Shown here one piece after another: positions 18,376-27,697 of a DNA stretch of 64,000 nt (positions are counted from its first letter, which is position 1; each line of letters opens with the position of its first letter). This DNA comes from Thaumasiovibrio sp043421945. Lineage in GTDB: Bacteria; Pseudomonadota; Gammaproteobacteria; Enterobacterales; Vibrionaceae. Under the pieces are notes generated by a model that saw only the letters and a program-made list of their open reading frames with translations, ran no database searches and was not told where the DNA came from. The translations under genes were made by a program, and so were the position numbers. The stretch is from assembly GCA_043421945.1 (NCBI GenBank), contig JBHOGO010000002.1, positions 62,001-126,000 on the forward strand, in the 5' to 3' direction.

Positions 18376-20307
18376 TTATTCCTCCGAAATATTCAGCGTA
18401 CGACTGCTGACTTCTTGCTGTAAATATGCAACAAAGTCGTCAATCTTGAATTTACCCAGGTCTTTACCTTTACGGGTACGCACTGCGATTTCCCCAGCTT
18501 CGACTTCTTTGTCGCCGCATACAAGCATAAAGGGAACACGCTTTAAAGTGTGCTCGCGGATTTTAAAGCCAATCTTCTCATTTCTCAAGTCCGCATTGAC
18601 TCTAAATCCAGATTTTTGCAGTTTTTTCACAACTTCTTGAGCATAATCACTCTGACTGTCGGTAATATTCATCACTACAGCCTGTTGAGGAGCCAACCAA
18701 GTTGGGAAGAAGCCTGCATACTCTTCGATCAAAATACCGATGAAACGCTCTAAAGAACCAAGAATGGCTCGGTGAATCATAACTGGAACGTGACGTTCGT
18801 TATCTTCACCAACATAAGTGGCACCTAAACGCTCTGGTAAAGCGAAGTCTAGCTGAACTGTACCACATTGCCACGCACGATCTAAACAATCGTGAAGAGT
18901 AAATTCAATCTTAGGACCGTAGAACGCACCCTCGCCTTCTTGAATTTCAAATTCAACACCGTTGTTTTCAAGTGCTTGCTTAAGACCTTCTTCAGCCTTA
19001 TCCCACATTTCGTCAGAACCAACACGTTGCTCTGGACGAGTAGAAAGCTTAACAACAATATTTTCAAAGCCGAAAGTTGAGTACGTATCGTATACCATCT
19101 TGATACATTCAGTCACTTCATCTTGTACTTGCTCTTCTGTACAGAAGACGTGAGCGTCATCCTGCGTAAAGCCACGTACACGCATAATGCCATGAAGTGC
19201 ACCAGATGGTTCGTTACGGTGACATGAGCCGAACTCAGCCATACGTAGCGGTAGATCACGGTAAGACTTCAGACCTTGGTTGAAGATTTGAACGTGACCC
19301 GGGCAGTTCATTGGCTTGATTGCGTATTCACGGTTCTCAGAAGAAGTCGTGAACATCGCTTCTGCGTACTTGTCCCAGTGACCAGAGCGTTCCCAAAGTA
19401 CACGGTCCATCATCAATGGACCTTTTACTTCTTGGTAACCATACTCAGTCAGCTTCTCACGGATGAAGACTTCTAGATCACGGAAGATAGACCAGCCATT
19501 ATGGTGCCAGAACACCATCCCCGGTGCTTCTTGCTGCATGTGGAACAGATCTAGCTGCTTACCGATTTTACGGTGATCACGCTTAGCCGCTTCTTCTAAG
19601 CGTGTAAGGTGAGCTTTTAGTGCCTTCTTATCGTGAAAAGCAGTGCCGTAGATACGTTGAAGCATCTTGTTGTCACTGTTACCACGCCAGTATGCACCTG
19701 CAACATTTAACAAAGTGAAATGCTGGCAGAACCCCATATGTGGTACGTGTGGACCGCGACACATATCAACGTATTCTTCGTGATGATATAGACCAGGCTT
19801 GTCATCACGAGATACATTCTCGTCAAGGATTTCCACTTTGTATGATTCGCCACGTGATTCAAACGTATCACGTGCTTCCTGCCAACTTACCTTTTTCTTG
19901 ATAACTTGGTATTTGGTTTTCGCAAGCTCCTTCATACGCTTTTCAATCTTTTCAAGATCTTCTTGCGTAAGCGACTCTTCAAGGTCGATATCGTAATAGA
20001 AGCCATTGTCGATCGTTGGACCAATCGCCATTTTAGCATCAGGATAAAGCTGCTTTAGCGCATGGCCAAGAAGGTGAGCACAAGAGTGACGAACGATCTC
20101 TAAACCATCTACTTCATCTTTAGCAGTGATTATTTCAAGACTTGCATCTTCTTCAACAAGATCGCAGGCATCAACACGATTACCATTAACACGTCCAGCA
20201 ATAGTAGCTTTCGCAAGACCGGGGCCAATATCAGCCGCGACATCCATTGTTGAAACAGGGTGATCAAATTGACGCTGACTGCCGTCAGGAAGAGTAATTA
20301 CAGGCAT
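18376..20307 (-). CDS. thrS: threonyl-tRNA synthetase
   Basis: 643 residues with the full bacterial layout: TGS domain (1-60), editing domain with the HSCAHLLGHAL zinc/editing motif (about 73), class II catalytic core with MNCPGH (about 333) and RMAEFGSCHRNEPSG motif 2, and a C-terminal anticodon-binding domain. It charges tRNA-Thr and edits Ser. AAGGA precedes the ATG. In E. coli ThrRS represses its own messenger by binding tRNA-like hairpins in the leader. Here the 5' leader has a CGT triplet at about -39 that could play the anticodon part, which is only an inference. Confidence 0.98.
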   Translation of the reverse strand: MPVITLPDGSQRQFDHPVSTMDVAADIGPGLAKATIAGRVNGNRVDACDLVEEDASLEIITAKDEVDGLEIVRHSCAHLLGHALKQLYPDAKMAIGPTIDNGFYYDIDLEESLTQEDLEKIEKRMKELAKTKYQVIKKKVSWQEARDTFESRGESYKVEILDENVSRDDKPGLYHHEEYVDMCRGPHVPHMGFCQHFTLLNVAGAYWRGNSDNKMLQRIYGTAFHDKKALKAHLTRLEEAAKRDHRKIGKQLDLFHMQQEAPGMVFWHHNGWSIFRDLEVFIREKLTEYGYQEVKGPLMMDRVLWERSGHWDKYAEAMFTTSSENREYAIKPMNCPGHVQIFNQGLKSYRDLPLRMAEFGSCHRNEPSGALHGIMRVRGFTQDDAHVFCTEEQVQDEVTECIKMVYDTYSTFGFENIVVKLSTRPEQRVGSDEMWDKAEEGLKQALENNGVEFEIQEGEGAFYGPKIEFTLHDCLDRAWQCGTVQLDFALPERLGATYVGEDNERHVPVMIHRAILGSLERFIGILIEEYAGFFPTWLAPQQAVVMNITDSQSDYAQEVVKKLQKSGFRVNADLRNEKIGFKIREHTLKRVPFMLVCGDKEVEAGEIAVRTRKGKDLGKFKIDDFVAYLQQEVSSRTLNISEE

Positions 20308-20651
20308 GTAAAATCCTTACAGTGGTGCCACATACCAAGTAGCACGTATAACAAATAGTTGTCGGCAACGTTCGATAGGAATGACGTTGCTGAGAATAGC
20401 GCACTCGATGCAAAATTTGGTACAAATCAAATTTGGTTCAGCAAATGCTTGGCTAATGTTACCTAAATCACAAAAAAATTAAAGGTAGTGCAGAGACTTT
20501 TTATCGATAAATACGCTGAAAATCGGGTGTGATGAAGAAGGCCTTTGATTTAAGGAGGGGAGATACAAAATGACAATGAGGTGCATGCAGAATGCACCTA
20601 TGCGTTGCAGGGTATCTTTTTTATCTAAACAGGAGTAGTAGGTAAACTAGG
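20308..20651 (-). promoter_or_regulatory. thrS leader and promoter region
   Basis: About 340 bp. On the minus strand GCAACG and CGTTGC form a possible 6-bp stem about 80-100 bp before thrS. This would fit a ThrRS-binding operator, but the structure is not clear enough to call. No gene is seen. Confidence 0.3.
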
Positions 20652-20852
20652 TTACTGTAACCAGCTAACAAGACAATATGACTTTTCTTCATCAGACAAA
20701 AATGGGTTGCTCATGACAGAGTCTTTCAACCGTTTCAATGACGAAGGATTAAATTGCTTTGATTGGCTCGATCGCCATCCCATCCACTTGATATGATCAT
20801 CAAAGTAAGCAATGGCTTCATTTAGGGGCATACTCGGTCTATATTGTTGCAC
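20652..20852 (-). CDS. small hypothetical protein
   Basis: 66 residues from a GTG at 20852 with AGGTG six bases upstream; an ATG seven codons in (20831) is the alternative. The sequence is ordinary and soluble with no cysteine cluster, signal or membrane segment: an acidic and aromatic N-half (NEAIAYFDDHIKWMGW) and a C-terminal helix (DEEKSYCLVSWL). I do not recognise the family. The good ribosome binding site and protein-like composition support it as a real gene. Confidence 0.55.
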   Translation of the reverse strand: MQQYRPSMPLNEAIAYFDDHIKWMGWRSSQSKQFNPSSLKRLKDSVMSNPFLSDEEKSYCLVSWLQ

Positions 20853-21142
20853 TTAGATCACCTGATATTAATTTAACCAACATCCTGTTCAGTTCAGAGC
20901 AATATTAAACATTGCGCTAAAATTATCAAGGAGAATAGACCTCCACGGCTGATATTCTATTAAATCTAGAAGATAAATCATGACATACCAAACATATATT
21001 TCGAGATCATCGATGATCCTTTAAAGATCAAGAAAATAAACCTTATCCTCATTCTTTCGAAACGTGTTCAACTGCACAGTCTATACACTCTTATTTAGTC
21101 TAATATAGATCTACATCCATTGTATGTAAGAGGATTATTGCT
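20853..21142 (+). promoter_or_regulatory. divergent region before the fructosamine kinase gene
   Basis: About 290 bp of AT-rich DNA without a gene. It should contain the promoters of the small minus-strand gene and of the plus-strand kinase. AGAGGA before 21143 is the ribosome binding site of the kinase. Confidence 0.35.
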
Positions 21143-22015
21143 ATGTGGCAGGCCATTTCTCAACAGATCAGTGACACTACAGGCTTACCCTTTTTCATCA
21201 ATGAGAAAGAGTCTCTCAGCGGTGAATTAAACGATTGTTATTGTGTTAGTAATGGCAGTGATCTTCGATACTTTGTGAAGCTAAATACACGTGCTTCACT
21301 TGCTAATTTCAAAGCAGAAGCTGAGGCATTGCAGCAAATATCCCAAACCAATACTATCGCGACCCCAAATGTCGTTCATTTAGGTAACTGTAAAGATAAT
21401 GCATTCATCGTTTTAGATTACCTCCCAATGAGAACTCTTGATCCAGAAAGTGCTTTTTATCTCGGGCAACAGCTTGCCCATTTACATCAGTGGGGAGACC
21501 AAGCAGATTTCGGTTTTGATGACGATAACTATATAGGCACTAATATCCAACCAAATAGCTGGCAACGGAAATGGTCTCGTTTCTTCTCTGAACAGCGAAT
21601 AGGTTGGCAGCTACAATTAGCACAAGAAAAAGGACATAGCTTTGGGAACATCAACGCTATCACAGAAGGTGTCTACCAACTACTATCCCACCACCAGCCA
21701 AAACCCTCCCTTCTTCATGGCGACCTCTGGATTGGAAACTGTGCGCTCAGTGTCGATGGTCCTGTTATTTTTGACCCCGCTAGTTATTGGGGGGATAGAG
21801 AGTGTGATATCGCAATGACCGAGCTGTTTTCCGGCTTTCCTACAGCATTTCGAAACGGCTACGACAGTGTTTGGCCATTAGAAGATGGTTATGAGGAAAG
21901 AAAAGACTTGTATAATTTGTACCATTTATTAAATCACTTTAATTTATTTGGCGATAAATATCGTTCCCAAGTTATTGAATCACTAATAAAATACCAGTTA
22001 ATCGCAGAGACATAA
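21143..22015 (+). CDS. fructosamine kinase family protein (YniA-like)
   Basis: 290 residues with the aminoglycoside phosphotransferase-like fold of the fructosamine/ketosamine-3-kinase family. Visible motifs are the glycine-rich N-lobe (LSGELNDCYCV), the invariant VKLN lysine, the catalytic loop LLHGDLWIGN and the metal-binding FDPASYWGDRE. Family members phosphorylate ketoamines on glycated proteins or small molecules, leading to deglycation. The bacterial YniA group lies near thrS in E. coli as well. The substrate here is not known. Confidence 0.9.
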   Translation: MWQAISQQISDTTGLPFFINEKESLSGELNDCYCVSNGSDLRYFVKLNTRASLANFKAEAEALQQISQTNTIATPNVVHLGNCKDNAFIVLDYLPMRTLDPESAFYLGQQLAHLHQWGDQADFGFDDDNYIGTNIQPNSWQRKWSRFFSEQRIGWQLQLAQEKGHSFGNINAITEGVYQLLSHHQPKPSLLHGDLWIGNCALSVDGPVIFDPASYWGDRECDIAMTELFSGFPTAFRNGYDSVWPLEDGYEERKDLYNLYHLLNHFNLFGDKYRSQVIESLIKYQLIAET

Positions 22016-22413
22016 ACATTATGTCATATCGTAAGAGCGTCCTTTAAATCATCAAAGCTCCGCTTATTATTAAGCAACTTACCTTGCATCTAAAAATAAC
22101 TTAGCGATGGAGCTATTCTTATAAGGAATCAATATTCTAACCCAGAATACACTTTGGAATTTCGTCAGTCCGTTAGGCGAATGCCTGCACAGAGCCGATT
22201 CAGTGGCCGTACAACAATGTTAACTTTAATGGGTAATTCACAGCATACTATGTTGCTATGCCATCCAATAATAGTGATCAACACTACAAGTCTCAACCTT
22301 TTTTAAGAAAGCTAGCCAATTTTTTAATTATTTTCCTACGCAAAAAAGAACTAAGCGCTATGATGAATTTAAGCTGCTATTCATATTGATAAGATTAAAA
22401 TTAAGGAGCAGTA
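22016..22413. other. intergenic stretch without recognised gene
   Basis: About 400 bp. A locally more GC-rich segment near 22140-22215 stands out from the surrounding AT-rich DNA, but I find no good hairpin-plus-T-run or open frame there. The end carries AAGGAG before the next gene. Confidence 0.3.
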
Positions 22414-22617
22414 GTGAATAACTTTAAAGATCAAAACATTGAGTGCCCTCATTGTGGTCATAGTATTAGAATGACATTAGATGCAAGCGCTGGGAGCCAA
22501 GAGTTTTACGATGACTGTCCAGCGTGTTGCAATGCCATACACCTAACGTTAAACATTAATGAAGCCCAAAAAACAATTCAGTTGTTTGTCGACGCTGATG
22601 ATGAGCAAATATTCTGA
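22414..22617 (+). CDS. CPXCG-motif cysteine-rich small protein
   Basis: 67 residues from a GTG at 22414 with AAGGAG seven bases upstream. It has two CxxC knuckles (ECPHCGHS and DDCPACC), which would bind one zinc ion, followed by an acidic C-terminus. This is the CPXCG cysteine-rich family of unknown function, common in gamma-proteobacteria. Confidence 0.85.
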   Translation: MNNFKDQNIECPHCGHSIRMTLDASAGSQEFYDDCPACCNAIHLTLNINEAQKTIQLFVDADDEQIF

Positions 22618-22660
22618 TATTGTTGATATCATTATACTTTGCTTTAAGACGTCGATATTG

Positions 22661-22712
22661 AAAAGAGGTCCCCAGCCGCATCTTATACAGGCTTGGGGAA
22701 AGAAACCTCGTT
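22661..22712. terminator. probable terminator between CPXCG gene and ribE
   Basis: Converging arms GAGGTCCCCAGCC and GGCTTGGGGAAAGAAACCTC can fold into an imperfect hairpin between two convergent genes. On the minus strand a CTTTTC stretch follows. The helix has a bulge and the T run is short, so this is tentative. Confidence 0.4.
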
Positions 22713-22738
22713 GTATACTAGCGTGAGCATAGCTAACA

Positions 22739-23344
22739 TTATCTCGTCGCTAGTACTCTTTCGACTGTATCGACAACAGCTTGTGTTTGAGGGTCAATCT
22801 CTAGGTTAATTCTATCACCAGGTGCCCATTGCCCAATATTGGTTCTCATTATTGTTTCGGGGATAATGTGCAAGCTAAACGTTGAATCGTCAACACGTCC
22901 TACCGTTAAACTAATGCCATTCACCGAAACAAAACCTTTCGGTAAAATGTATTTTATCCACTCATCCCGAACACGTAACACAAGCTCTAAATTATTCTCT
23001 GTCGGATTGACCTCTTCGACGACCGCGACATCGCAGATATGTCCCGAAACAACATGCCCACCAATTTCATCACCAAAACGAGCGGCGCGCTCAATGTTAA
23101 TCAAGCTTCCTTTTTCAGTCTCGCCCAAATTGGTCTTTTTTAATGTTTCGTCGATGAGGTCAAAACTGACGCGGTCACCCTCGATGGCAGCAACCGTTAA
23201 GCAACACCCATTATGCGCAACAGAGGCACCGAGCGCTAACCCTTCCAACAATTCTGCATTAAACAAAAAAGTATGACGACGAAATGCCTTTTTCTCTTCG
23301 ATATCTGCTATCGCCACTGTACCGCTAACAATACCTGTAAACAT
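22739..23344 (-). CDS. ribE: riboflavin synthase alpha chain
   Basis: 201 residues in two similar lumazine-binding halves, opening with the invariant MFTGIV and carrying NGCCLTV in the first half and NGISLTV in the second. It dismutates two 6,7-dimethyl-8-ribityllumazine molecules to riboflavin. E. coli RibE (RibC) is slightly longer. It is divergent from norM, as ribC and mdtK are in E. coli. No FMN riboswitch is seen upstream. Confidence 0.96.
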   Translation of the reverse strand: MFTGIVSGTVAIADIEEKKAFRRHTFLFNAELLEGLALGASVAHNGCCLTVAAIEGDRVSFDLIDETLKKTNLGETEKGSLINIERAARFGDEIGGHVVSGHICDVAVVEEVNPTENNLELVLRVRDEWIKYILPKGFVSVNGISLTVGRVDDSTFSLHIIPETIMRTNIGQWAPGDRINLEIDPQTQAVVDTVERVLATR

Positions 23345-23535
23345 CTATACCTCACAATGAATCATATCAAGCGTGATATTGCGCTTCTTCATGCTGGGAT
23401 GCAAGTATACAAACTATTAATAAATATAGTTATACTCAGTTTTTACTTTCCTAATACCAGCTTTAAGGTTGTATTAAGGATATAATACCCCGCCAATATT
23501 CTACTCGTCTCTTTCCTATTGGCTTGGAGTCAACA

Positions 23536-24906
23536 TTGCAAAATTATCTCGCTGAATCAAAATCAATAATAAGGCTCGCGCTCCCCGTGCTTATCGCTCA
23601 AATAGCACAAACATCAATGGGGGTTGTCGATACCGTGATGGCTGGTGGTGTCAGTGCTACCGACATGGCGGCTGTCGCAGTTGCATCTAGTGTTTGGATG
23701 CCCACTATTCTATTTGGCTTAGGTATTCTTCTTGCTCTTGTACCGATTATCGCCCAAATGAACGGTAGCGGGAAACAGGATAAAATTGCTTATCAAGTAC
23801 AACAAGGCGTCTTTTTAGCACTCCTAATTTCAGTACCGATGATTTTCATCCTCCACAATGCAAGTGTAATCATCGACTTGATGGATATCGAGGAAGCGCT
23901 AAGTGTAAAAACAATTGGCTATTTAGACATGGTGAAATGGGCCATCCCTGGTTTCATGCTTTTCACTGTCTTTCGAGGCTACTGTGAAGGCTGCTCATAT
24001 ACGACGCCTGCGATGGTCATTGGCTTTCTCGGGCTCCTTGCCAATATTCCGTTGAACTGGATTTTTGTCTATGGCGAATTGGGCGCTCCTGCCTTGGGGG
24101 CTGTTGGGTGTGCCGTCGCGACACTCATCGTATACTGGTTCATGGCAGTGGCACTCTTTACCTATATTCACTTAGTGCCGAAGCTGCGCCAACTAAGGCC
24201 ATTTTCTAACTGGCATCGTCCAAGTTATGTGGCGATAAAAAGACTTTTTTCTCTGGGACTGCCTGTCGCACTATCGATGTTTTTTGAGATCACATTGTTT
24301 GCCTGTATCGCGATATTTCTTGCCCCACTCGGATCCATTGTTGTCGCCTCACACCAAATTGCTGTGAACTTCTCTTCCATGGTCTTTATGATCCCGCTAA
24401 GTATCGGTACTGCAGTTAGTATTCGTGTTGGTCATGCTATGGGGAGAAGAGATTCTGACAGTGCCAAATACGCAAGTATTTCAGGGATAAGTATCGGTTT
24501 ACTCGTTTCGGCAATAACCGCCCTACTAAGTGTCATATTTAGAGAAAATATCGCGCTACTTTATAATGACAACCCCGAAGTTATCATCCTTGCAGGACAC
24601 TTAATGTTATTGGCTGCTGTCTATCAATTTAGTGATGCCGTTCAAGTGATAGCTGCTGGCGCACTTCGAGGTTATAAAGACATGAATGCTATCTTTATAA
24701 GAACGTTTATTGCCTACTGGCTTATCGGGATGCCTACAGGGTACATACTGGGTAGAACGAATTGGGTCGTCGAGCCACTTGGTGCATCTGGCTTCTGGTA
24801 TGGAACCATCATCGGCTTGTCTGTTGCTGCGCTATTGCTTGGGCAGCGCCTCTACACATTACAAGGCCGTGCCCCTGAATTCTATGAGGCACTCAGTAAA
24901 CGTTAG
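23536..24906 (+). CDS. norM: MATE-family Na+-coupled multidrug efflux protein NorM
   Basis: 456 residues with twelve predicted membrane helices and the repeated MATE signatures (PVLIAQIAQTSMGVVDTVMAG near the N-terminus and the related LPVALSMFFE half). It exports cationic drugs such as fluoroquinolones using Na+ or H+. The start is placed at the TTG at 23536, with GGAG six bases upstream. The N-terminus M-QNYLAESKSIIRLALPV then lines up with Vibrio NorM. An earlier TTG at 23524 lacks such spacing. Confidence 0.93.
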   Translation: MQNYLAESKSIIRLALPVLIAQIAQTSMGVVDTVMAGGVSATDMAAVAVASSVWMPTILFGLGILLALVPIIAQMNGSGKQDKIAYQVQQGVFLALLISVPMIFILHNASVIIDLMDIEEALSVKTIGYLDMVKWAIPGFMLFTVFRGYCEGCSYTTPAMVIGFLGLLANIPLNWIFVYGELGAPALGAVGCAVATLIVYWFMAVALFTYIHLVPKLRQLRPFSNWHRPSYVAIKRLFSLGLPVALSMFFEITLFACIAIFLAPLGSIVVASHQIAVNFSSMVFMIPLSIGTAVSIRVGHAMGRRDSDSAKYASISGISIGLLVSAITALLSVIFRENIALLYNDNPEVIILAGHLMLLAAVYQFSDAVQVIAAGALRGYKDMNAIFIRTFIAYWLIGMPTGYILGRTNWVVEPLGASGFWYGTIIGLSVAALLLGQRLYTLQGRAPEFYEALSKR

Positions 24907-24918
24907 CCTTTATTGGTA

Positions 24919-25557
24919 TCAACTTGAAGCGTGCGCAGCTATTGGGGATGGCTGCGCCTCTTTATTTAATATCTCAATGACCCAGTCAGCGACATCTTTC
25001 GACACCAGCATGCTCTCATGCGTGTGATTAACAACTTTATGCTCCCACATCCCGTCAACTCTCGTTTCATCCACCAGCACAACACCATCAGACGGACGCT
25101 CCGTCCCTTGCAGAATAATAGGCAATACGCCAAGTGAAAGTTGACCCGCTAAGCTGTACAACCGCACATCATGTTGCCAATCAACGCGACGCGGCATGAG
25201 GTAAGGTGCACTTCCTCTTAGTACAAATTCATCAAGGCCTATATTGCGAATATATTTCGCGATTTTTGCGCCTTGATGCGGTGTACCAAGCGTAATTACG
25301 GCAGCGACATTATCCGTTCCACGCGCCTCAATATATTGGCGAGACATCACCCCCCCCATCGAATGCCCCACCAGTGCAAAGGTTTCCCCTGCAGAAAATG
25401 CCTGAATCTCATCAAACATCGCCGCCGTGTCGGGATCGATAGTGTTATAGCCTAAATTAAGGACTTCAAATCCAGCTTGTTTAAGTCGACGGCAAAGTGG
25501 CATCATCACGAAGCCATTCATATACAGTCCGTGTACTACGACTACTTTCAAATTCAT
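24919..25557 (-). CDS. alpha/beta-fold hydrolase (lipase-like)
   Basis: 212 residues, cytosolic. The first strand reads KVVVVHGLYMNG with the oxyanion HGxxMNG turn, and the nucleophile elbow is GHSMGG (about residues 64-69). TLGTPHQGA follows as in triacylglycerol-lipase-like hydrolases. The likely catalytic His is in VNHTHESM near 180. It is an esterase/lipase of unknown substrate. It starts 3 bp after the small membrane protein gene and is cotranscribed with it. Confidence 0.85.
   Translation of the reverse strand: MNLKVVVVHGLYMNGFVMMPLCRRLKQAGFEVLNLGYNTIDPDTAAMFDEIQAFSAGETFALVGHSMGGVMSRQYIEARGTDNVAAVITLGTPHQGAKIAKYIRNIGLDEFVLRGSAPYLMPRRVDWQHDVRLYSLAGQLSLGVLPIILQGTERPSDGVVLVDETRVDGMWEHKVVNHTHESMLVSKDVADWVIEILNKEAQPSPIAAHASS
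24931..24970 (+). terminator. possible norM terminator inside the 3' end of the convergent hydrolase
   Basis: A GCGCAGC/GCTGCGC stem (24933-24939 with 24951-24957) is followed by CTCTTTATTT on the plus strand, about 25 bp after the norM stop. It overlaps the last codons of the minus-strand hydrolase. Confidence 0.4.
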
Positions 25558-25560
25558 TTC

Positions 25561-25716
25561 CTACCGTATTAATTCTGTGGCAACCAGATACCCAATCGCA
25601 ACAAGTAGTGCAATAATGGTACCGATGGCGACCTTCTTTTGACGCTTTTCATCAAGAAGCTGCGAGCCAAAATAAGCGAGACCCAACAATACGATAATCA
25701 CAACTGCTTTTAACAT
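25561..25716 (-). CDS. small two-helix membrane protein
   Basis: 51 residues starting at ATG 25716 with AGAGGT upstream. Two hydrophobic segments (KAVVIIVLLGLAYFG and IGTIIALLVAIGYLVA) flank a charged DEKRQKK turn, which suggests a hairpin in the inner membrane with the loop in the cytosol. The family is not recognised. A longer frame to 25800 has no supporting start site. Confidence 0.7.
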   Translation of the reverse strand: MLKAVVIIVLLGLAYFGSQLLDEKRQKKVAIGTIIALLVAIGYLVATELIR

Positions 25717-26083
25717 GTGCTCTACCTCTGTTGTCTGCTGTAAACATTTATCGGTCACTGTAAGTAGCAATATATATAGCGCTAACGCGTAGCTAGTCAC
25801 CCTGTATGCGGTAATAATGTACTGCTACTATAGTGACCACAAAAAACCACTATTGTTACCAGATTATCTTGTTTGTCATAAAGTTGAAACTTATCAGGCG
25901 ATTGCAGCCAGCATTAAGTGTAACCATTTGAAAACATGATATGCACATTTAAGCCTTAGCTCTATATTATACGAGAAACATTGCATCAAATGCCTCTCTC
26001 AATGTTTTAACGTCAGCTGTTCCTTTGCCTTCTTCACGATTAGGTATATCATTGCTCTCTTCTAATTCAAGGATTTATGCCCA
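25717..26083. other. divergent intergenic region
   Basis: About 365 bp between the small membrane protein and the NYN gene. It is AT-rich with no open frame or strong hairpin. It presumably holds two divergent promoters. Confidence 0.3.
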
Positions 26084-26596
26084 GTGTCAGATCAAGTTAG
26101 CGCAGTATCTAAACCGCCACAACGTATTGCCATTCTCGTCGATGTTCAAAATATCTATTACACCACTCGAGAACAATTCTCAGCTAATTTCGATTACAAC
26201 GCCTTCTGGGCTGAGGCAACCTATGACCGTGAAGTGGTCAGTGCCTTCGCTTATGCCATCCACCGTGGTGATGAGAAACAGCGTCAATTCCAAAATATTC
26301 TTCGTGCGATTGGATTTGAGGTAAAATTAAAGCCATTCATTCAACGAGCGGATGGTAGTGCAAAAGGTGACTGGGACGTAGGTATTACCATTGATGCTAT
26401 CGCTTGCGCCCCTCATATTGATAAACTTATTTTACTCTCAGGGGATGGCGACTTTGCCCTTTTAGTTGACCATCTTAAAGAAGAGTACAACGTTGAAGTA
26501 GAAGTGTACGGTGCGCCGAGCTTAACAGCGGCAAGTCTTGTTAATAGCGCGACACTTTTCAGAGAAATCGACAACACGCTGCTTTTAAAACGTTGA
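26084..26596 (+). CDS. NYN-domain (LabA/DUF88-like) putative nuclease
   Basis: 170 residues. RIAILVDVQNIYYT opens a PIN-like fold, with conserved acidic residues in DWDVGITIDA and LLSGDGDFALLV. This is the LabA/NYN group of metal-dependent ribonuclease-like proteins. The start is a GTG at 26084 with AAGGA 11 bases upstream; the nearby ATG at 26078 is in another frame. The RNA target is unknown. Confidence 0.88.
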   Translation: MSDQVSAVSKPPQRIAILVDVQNIYYTTREQFSANFDYNAFWAEATYDREVVSAFAYAIHRGDEKQRQFQNILRAIGFEVKLKPFIQRADGSAKGDWDVGITIDAIACAPHIDKLILLSGDGDFALLVDHLKEEYNVEVEVYGAPSLTAASLVNSATLFREIDNTLLLKR

Positions 26597-26745
26597 GATA
26601 GCACTGAGCGCTAAAATACACTATTTAAGCGCTCATCAATGGAATGTAAGCACAATGCACTGAAACATTCCCTTCACCATAAGTACAACACCCCGTCATA
26701 TATTGCTTTTAACGTAGAGTTAACACCACTACTGATATATGGCTT

Positions 26746-27567
26746 ATGAAAAAAGTACGTACTTTATGGCTCTCCGATATCCACCTCGGCAATCGTGATT
26801 GCAAAACACACTTCCTAGTTGATTTTTTAAATAACCATCACGCCGATACCATTATACTTGTTGGTGATATCGTCGATTTGTGGTCCCTTGGACAGCGTCA
26901 TCATTGGCCTGAAAGTCATAACGACATTATCAGCTTACTGCTTGAACGAGCGCATAATGGTTGCCGAGTGGTATACGTTCCCGGTAACCACGACGCAACC
27001 GTCCGCCAATTCATCAAGTTCGATTTTGGTAAAATAGAAGTCATGCAGCGCTTTGTACACGAGTCAGCAACAGGGAAGAATATTCTGGCACTCCATGGTG
27101 ACGAATTTGATAGTTTTGTCTGCCACTCAAAACTACACTCTATGCTTGGCGATGTGGGCTACGACTTCCTTTTGCTCCTCAACCGCTGGTGGTCCAAATA
27201 TCGACGTCTTTCCGGAAAACCTTATTGGTCACTCTCTGGGTACATCAAACAGCGTGTCGACAAAGCAAATGAAGCGATAGAGCGATTCAAAACAGCATCT
27301 TTCGACTTTGTCGAACGCCACGATATGGATGCGATTGTTTGTGGTCATATTCATCACCCTGAAATTGAACAGCGTGAGGGTATCCTCTATTTAAATGACG
27401 GTGATTGGATTGAAAATTGTACGGCCTTGGTTGAACAACAAAATGGTCAAATAGATCTTGTTCGATGGACAGAAGAAGAGTGTGTTCTCGCAACGACTAA
27501 GCAGCTCGGTATGATTAATGATGAATCGTATAACCGACCTTTTGTAAAACCACATCGTGTCGCTTAA
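26746..27567 (+). CDS. LpxH-like metallophosphoesterase (UDP-2,3-diacylglucosamine hydrolase family)
   Basis: 273 residues with the full calcineurin-like metal set: SDIHLG, VGDIVDLW, PGNHD, LHGDEFD and GHIHHPE. The arrangement and the central helical insertion (about 130-180) match the LpxH-related family that cleaves UDP-2,3-diacylglucosamine in lipid A synthesis. It is longer than E. coli LpxH and more like the paralogous group (LpxH2-type), so the physiological substrate is uncertain. Confidence 0.82.
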   Translation: MKKVRTLWLSDIHLGNRDCKTHFLVDFLNNHHADTIILVGDIVDLWSLGQRHHWPESHNDIISLLLERAHNGCRVVYVPGNHDATVRQFIKFDFGKIEVMQRFVHESATGKNILALHGDEFDSFVCHSKLHSMLGDVGYDFLLLLNRWWSKYRRLSGKPYWSLSGYIKQRVDKANEAIERFKTASFDFVERHDMDAIVCGHIHHPEIEQREGILYLNDGDWIENCTALVEQQNGQIDLVRWTEEECVLATTKQLGMINDESYNRPFVKPHRVA

Positions 27568-27613
27568 AAAAGCTCTGTCTAAACCGAGACTATCGATAGA
27601 GAACAACAGTGAC

Positions 27614-27644
27614 AAAAAAAGGCAGCTATTTGCTGCCTTTCTAA
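27614..27644. terminator. bidirectional terminator between LpxH-like gene and ydiJ
   Basis: A 9-bp stem AAAGGCAGC/GCTGCCTTT (27618-27626 and 27632-27640) with a TATTT loop. It has seven A residues on the left, giving T7 on the minus strand, and a short TTTCT on the right. It is suited to ending both convergent genes and is stronger for ydiJ. Confidence 0.85.
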
Positions 27645-27697
27645 TTCATATTCAGAACCTATTATATTCAGGACCTGACTCCTGCGAGAATAAGTCC

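Noticed and set aside
23345..23535. FMN riboswitch upstream of ribE
   Set aside because: The conserved RFN elements are not visible, and this riboswitch is normally before ribB rather than ribE in gamma-proteobacteria.
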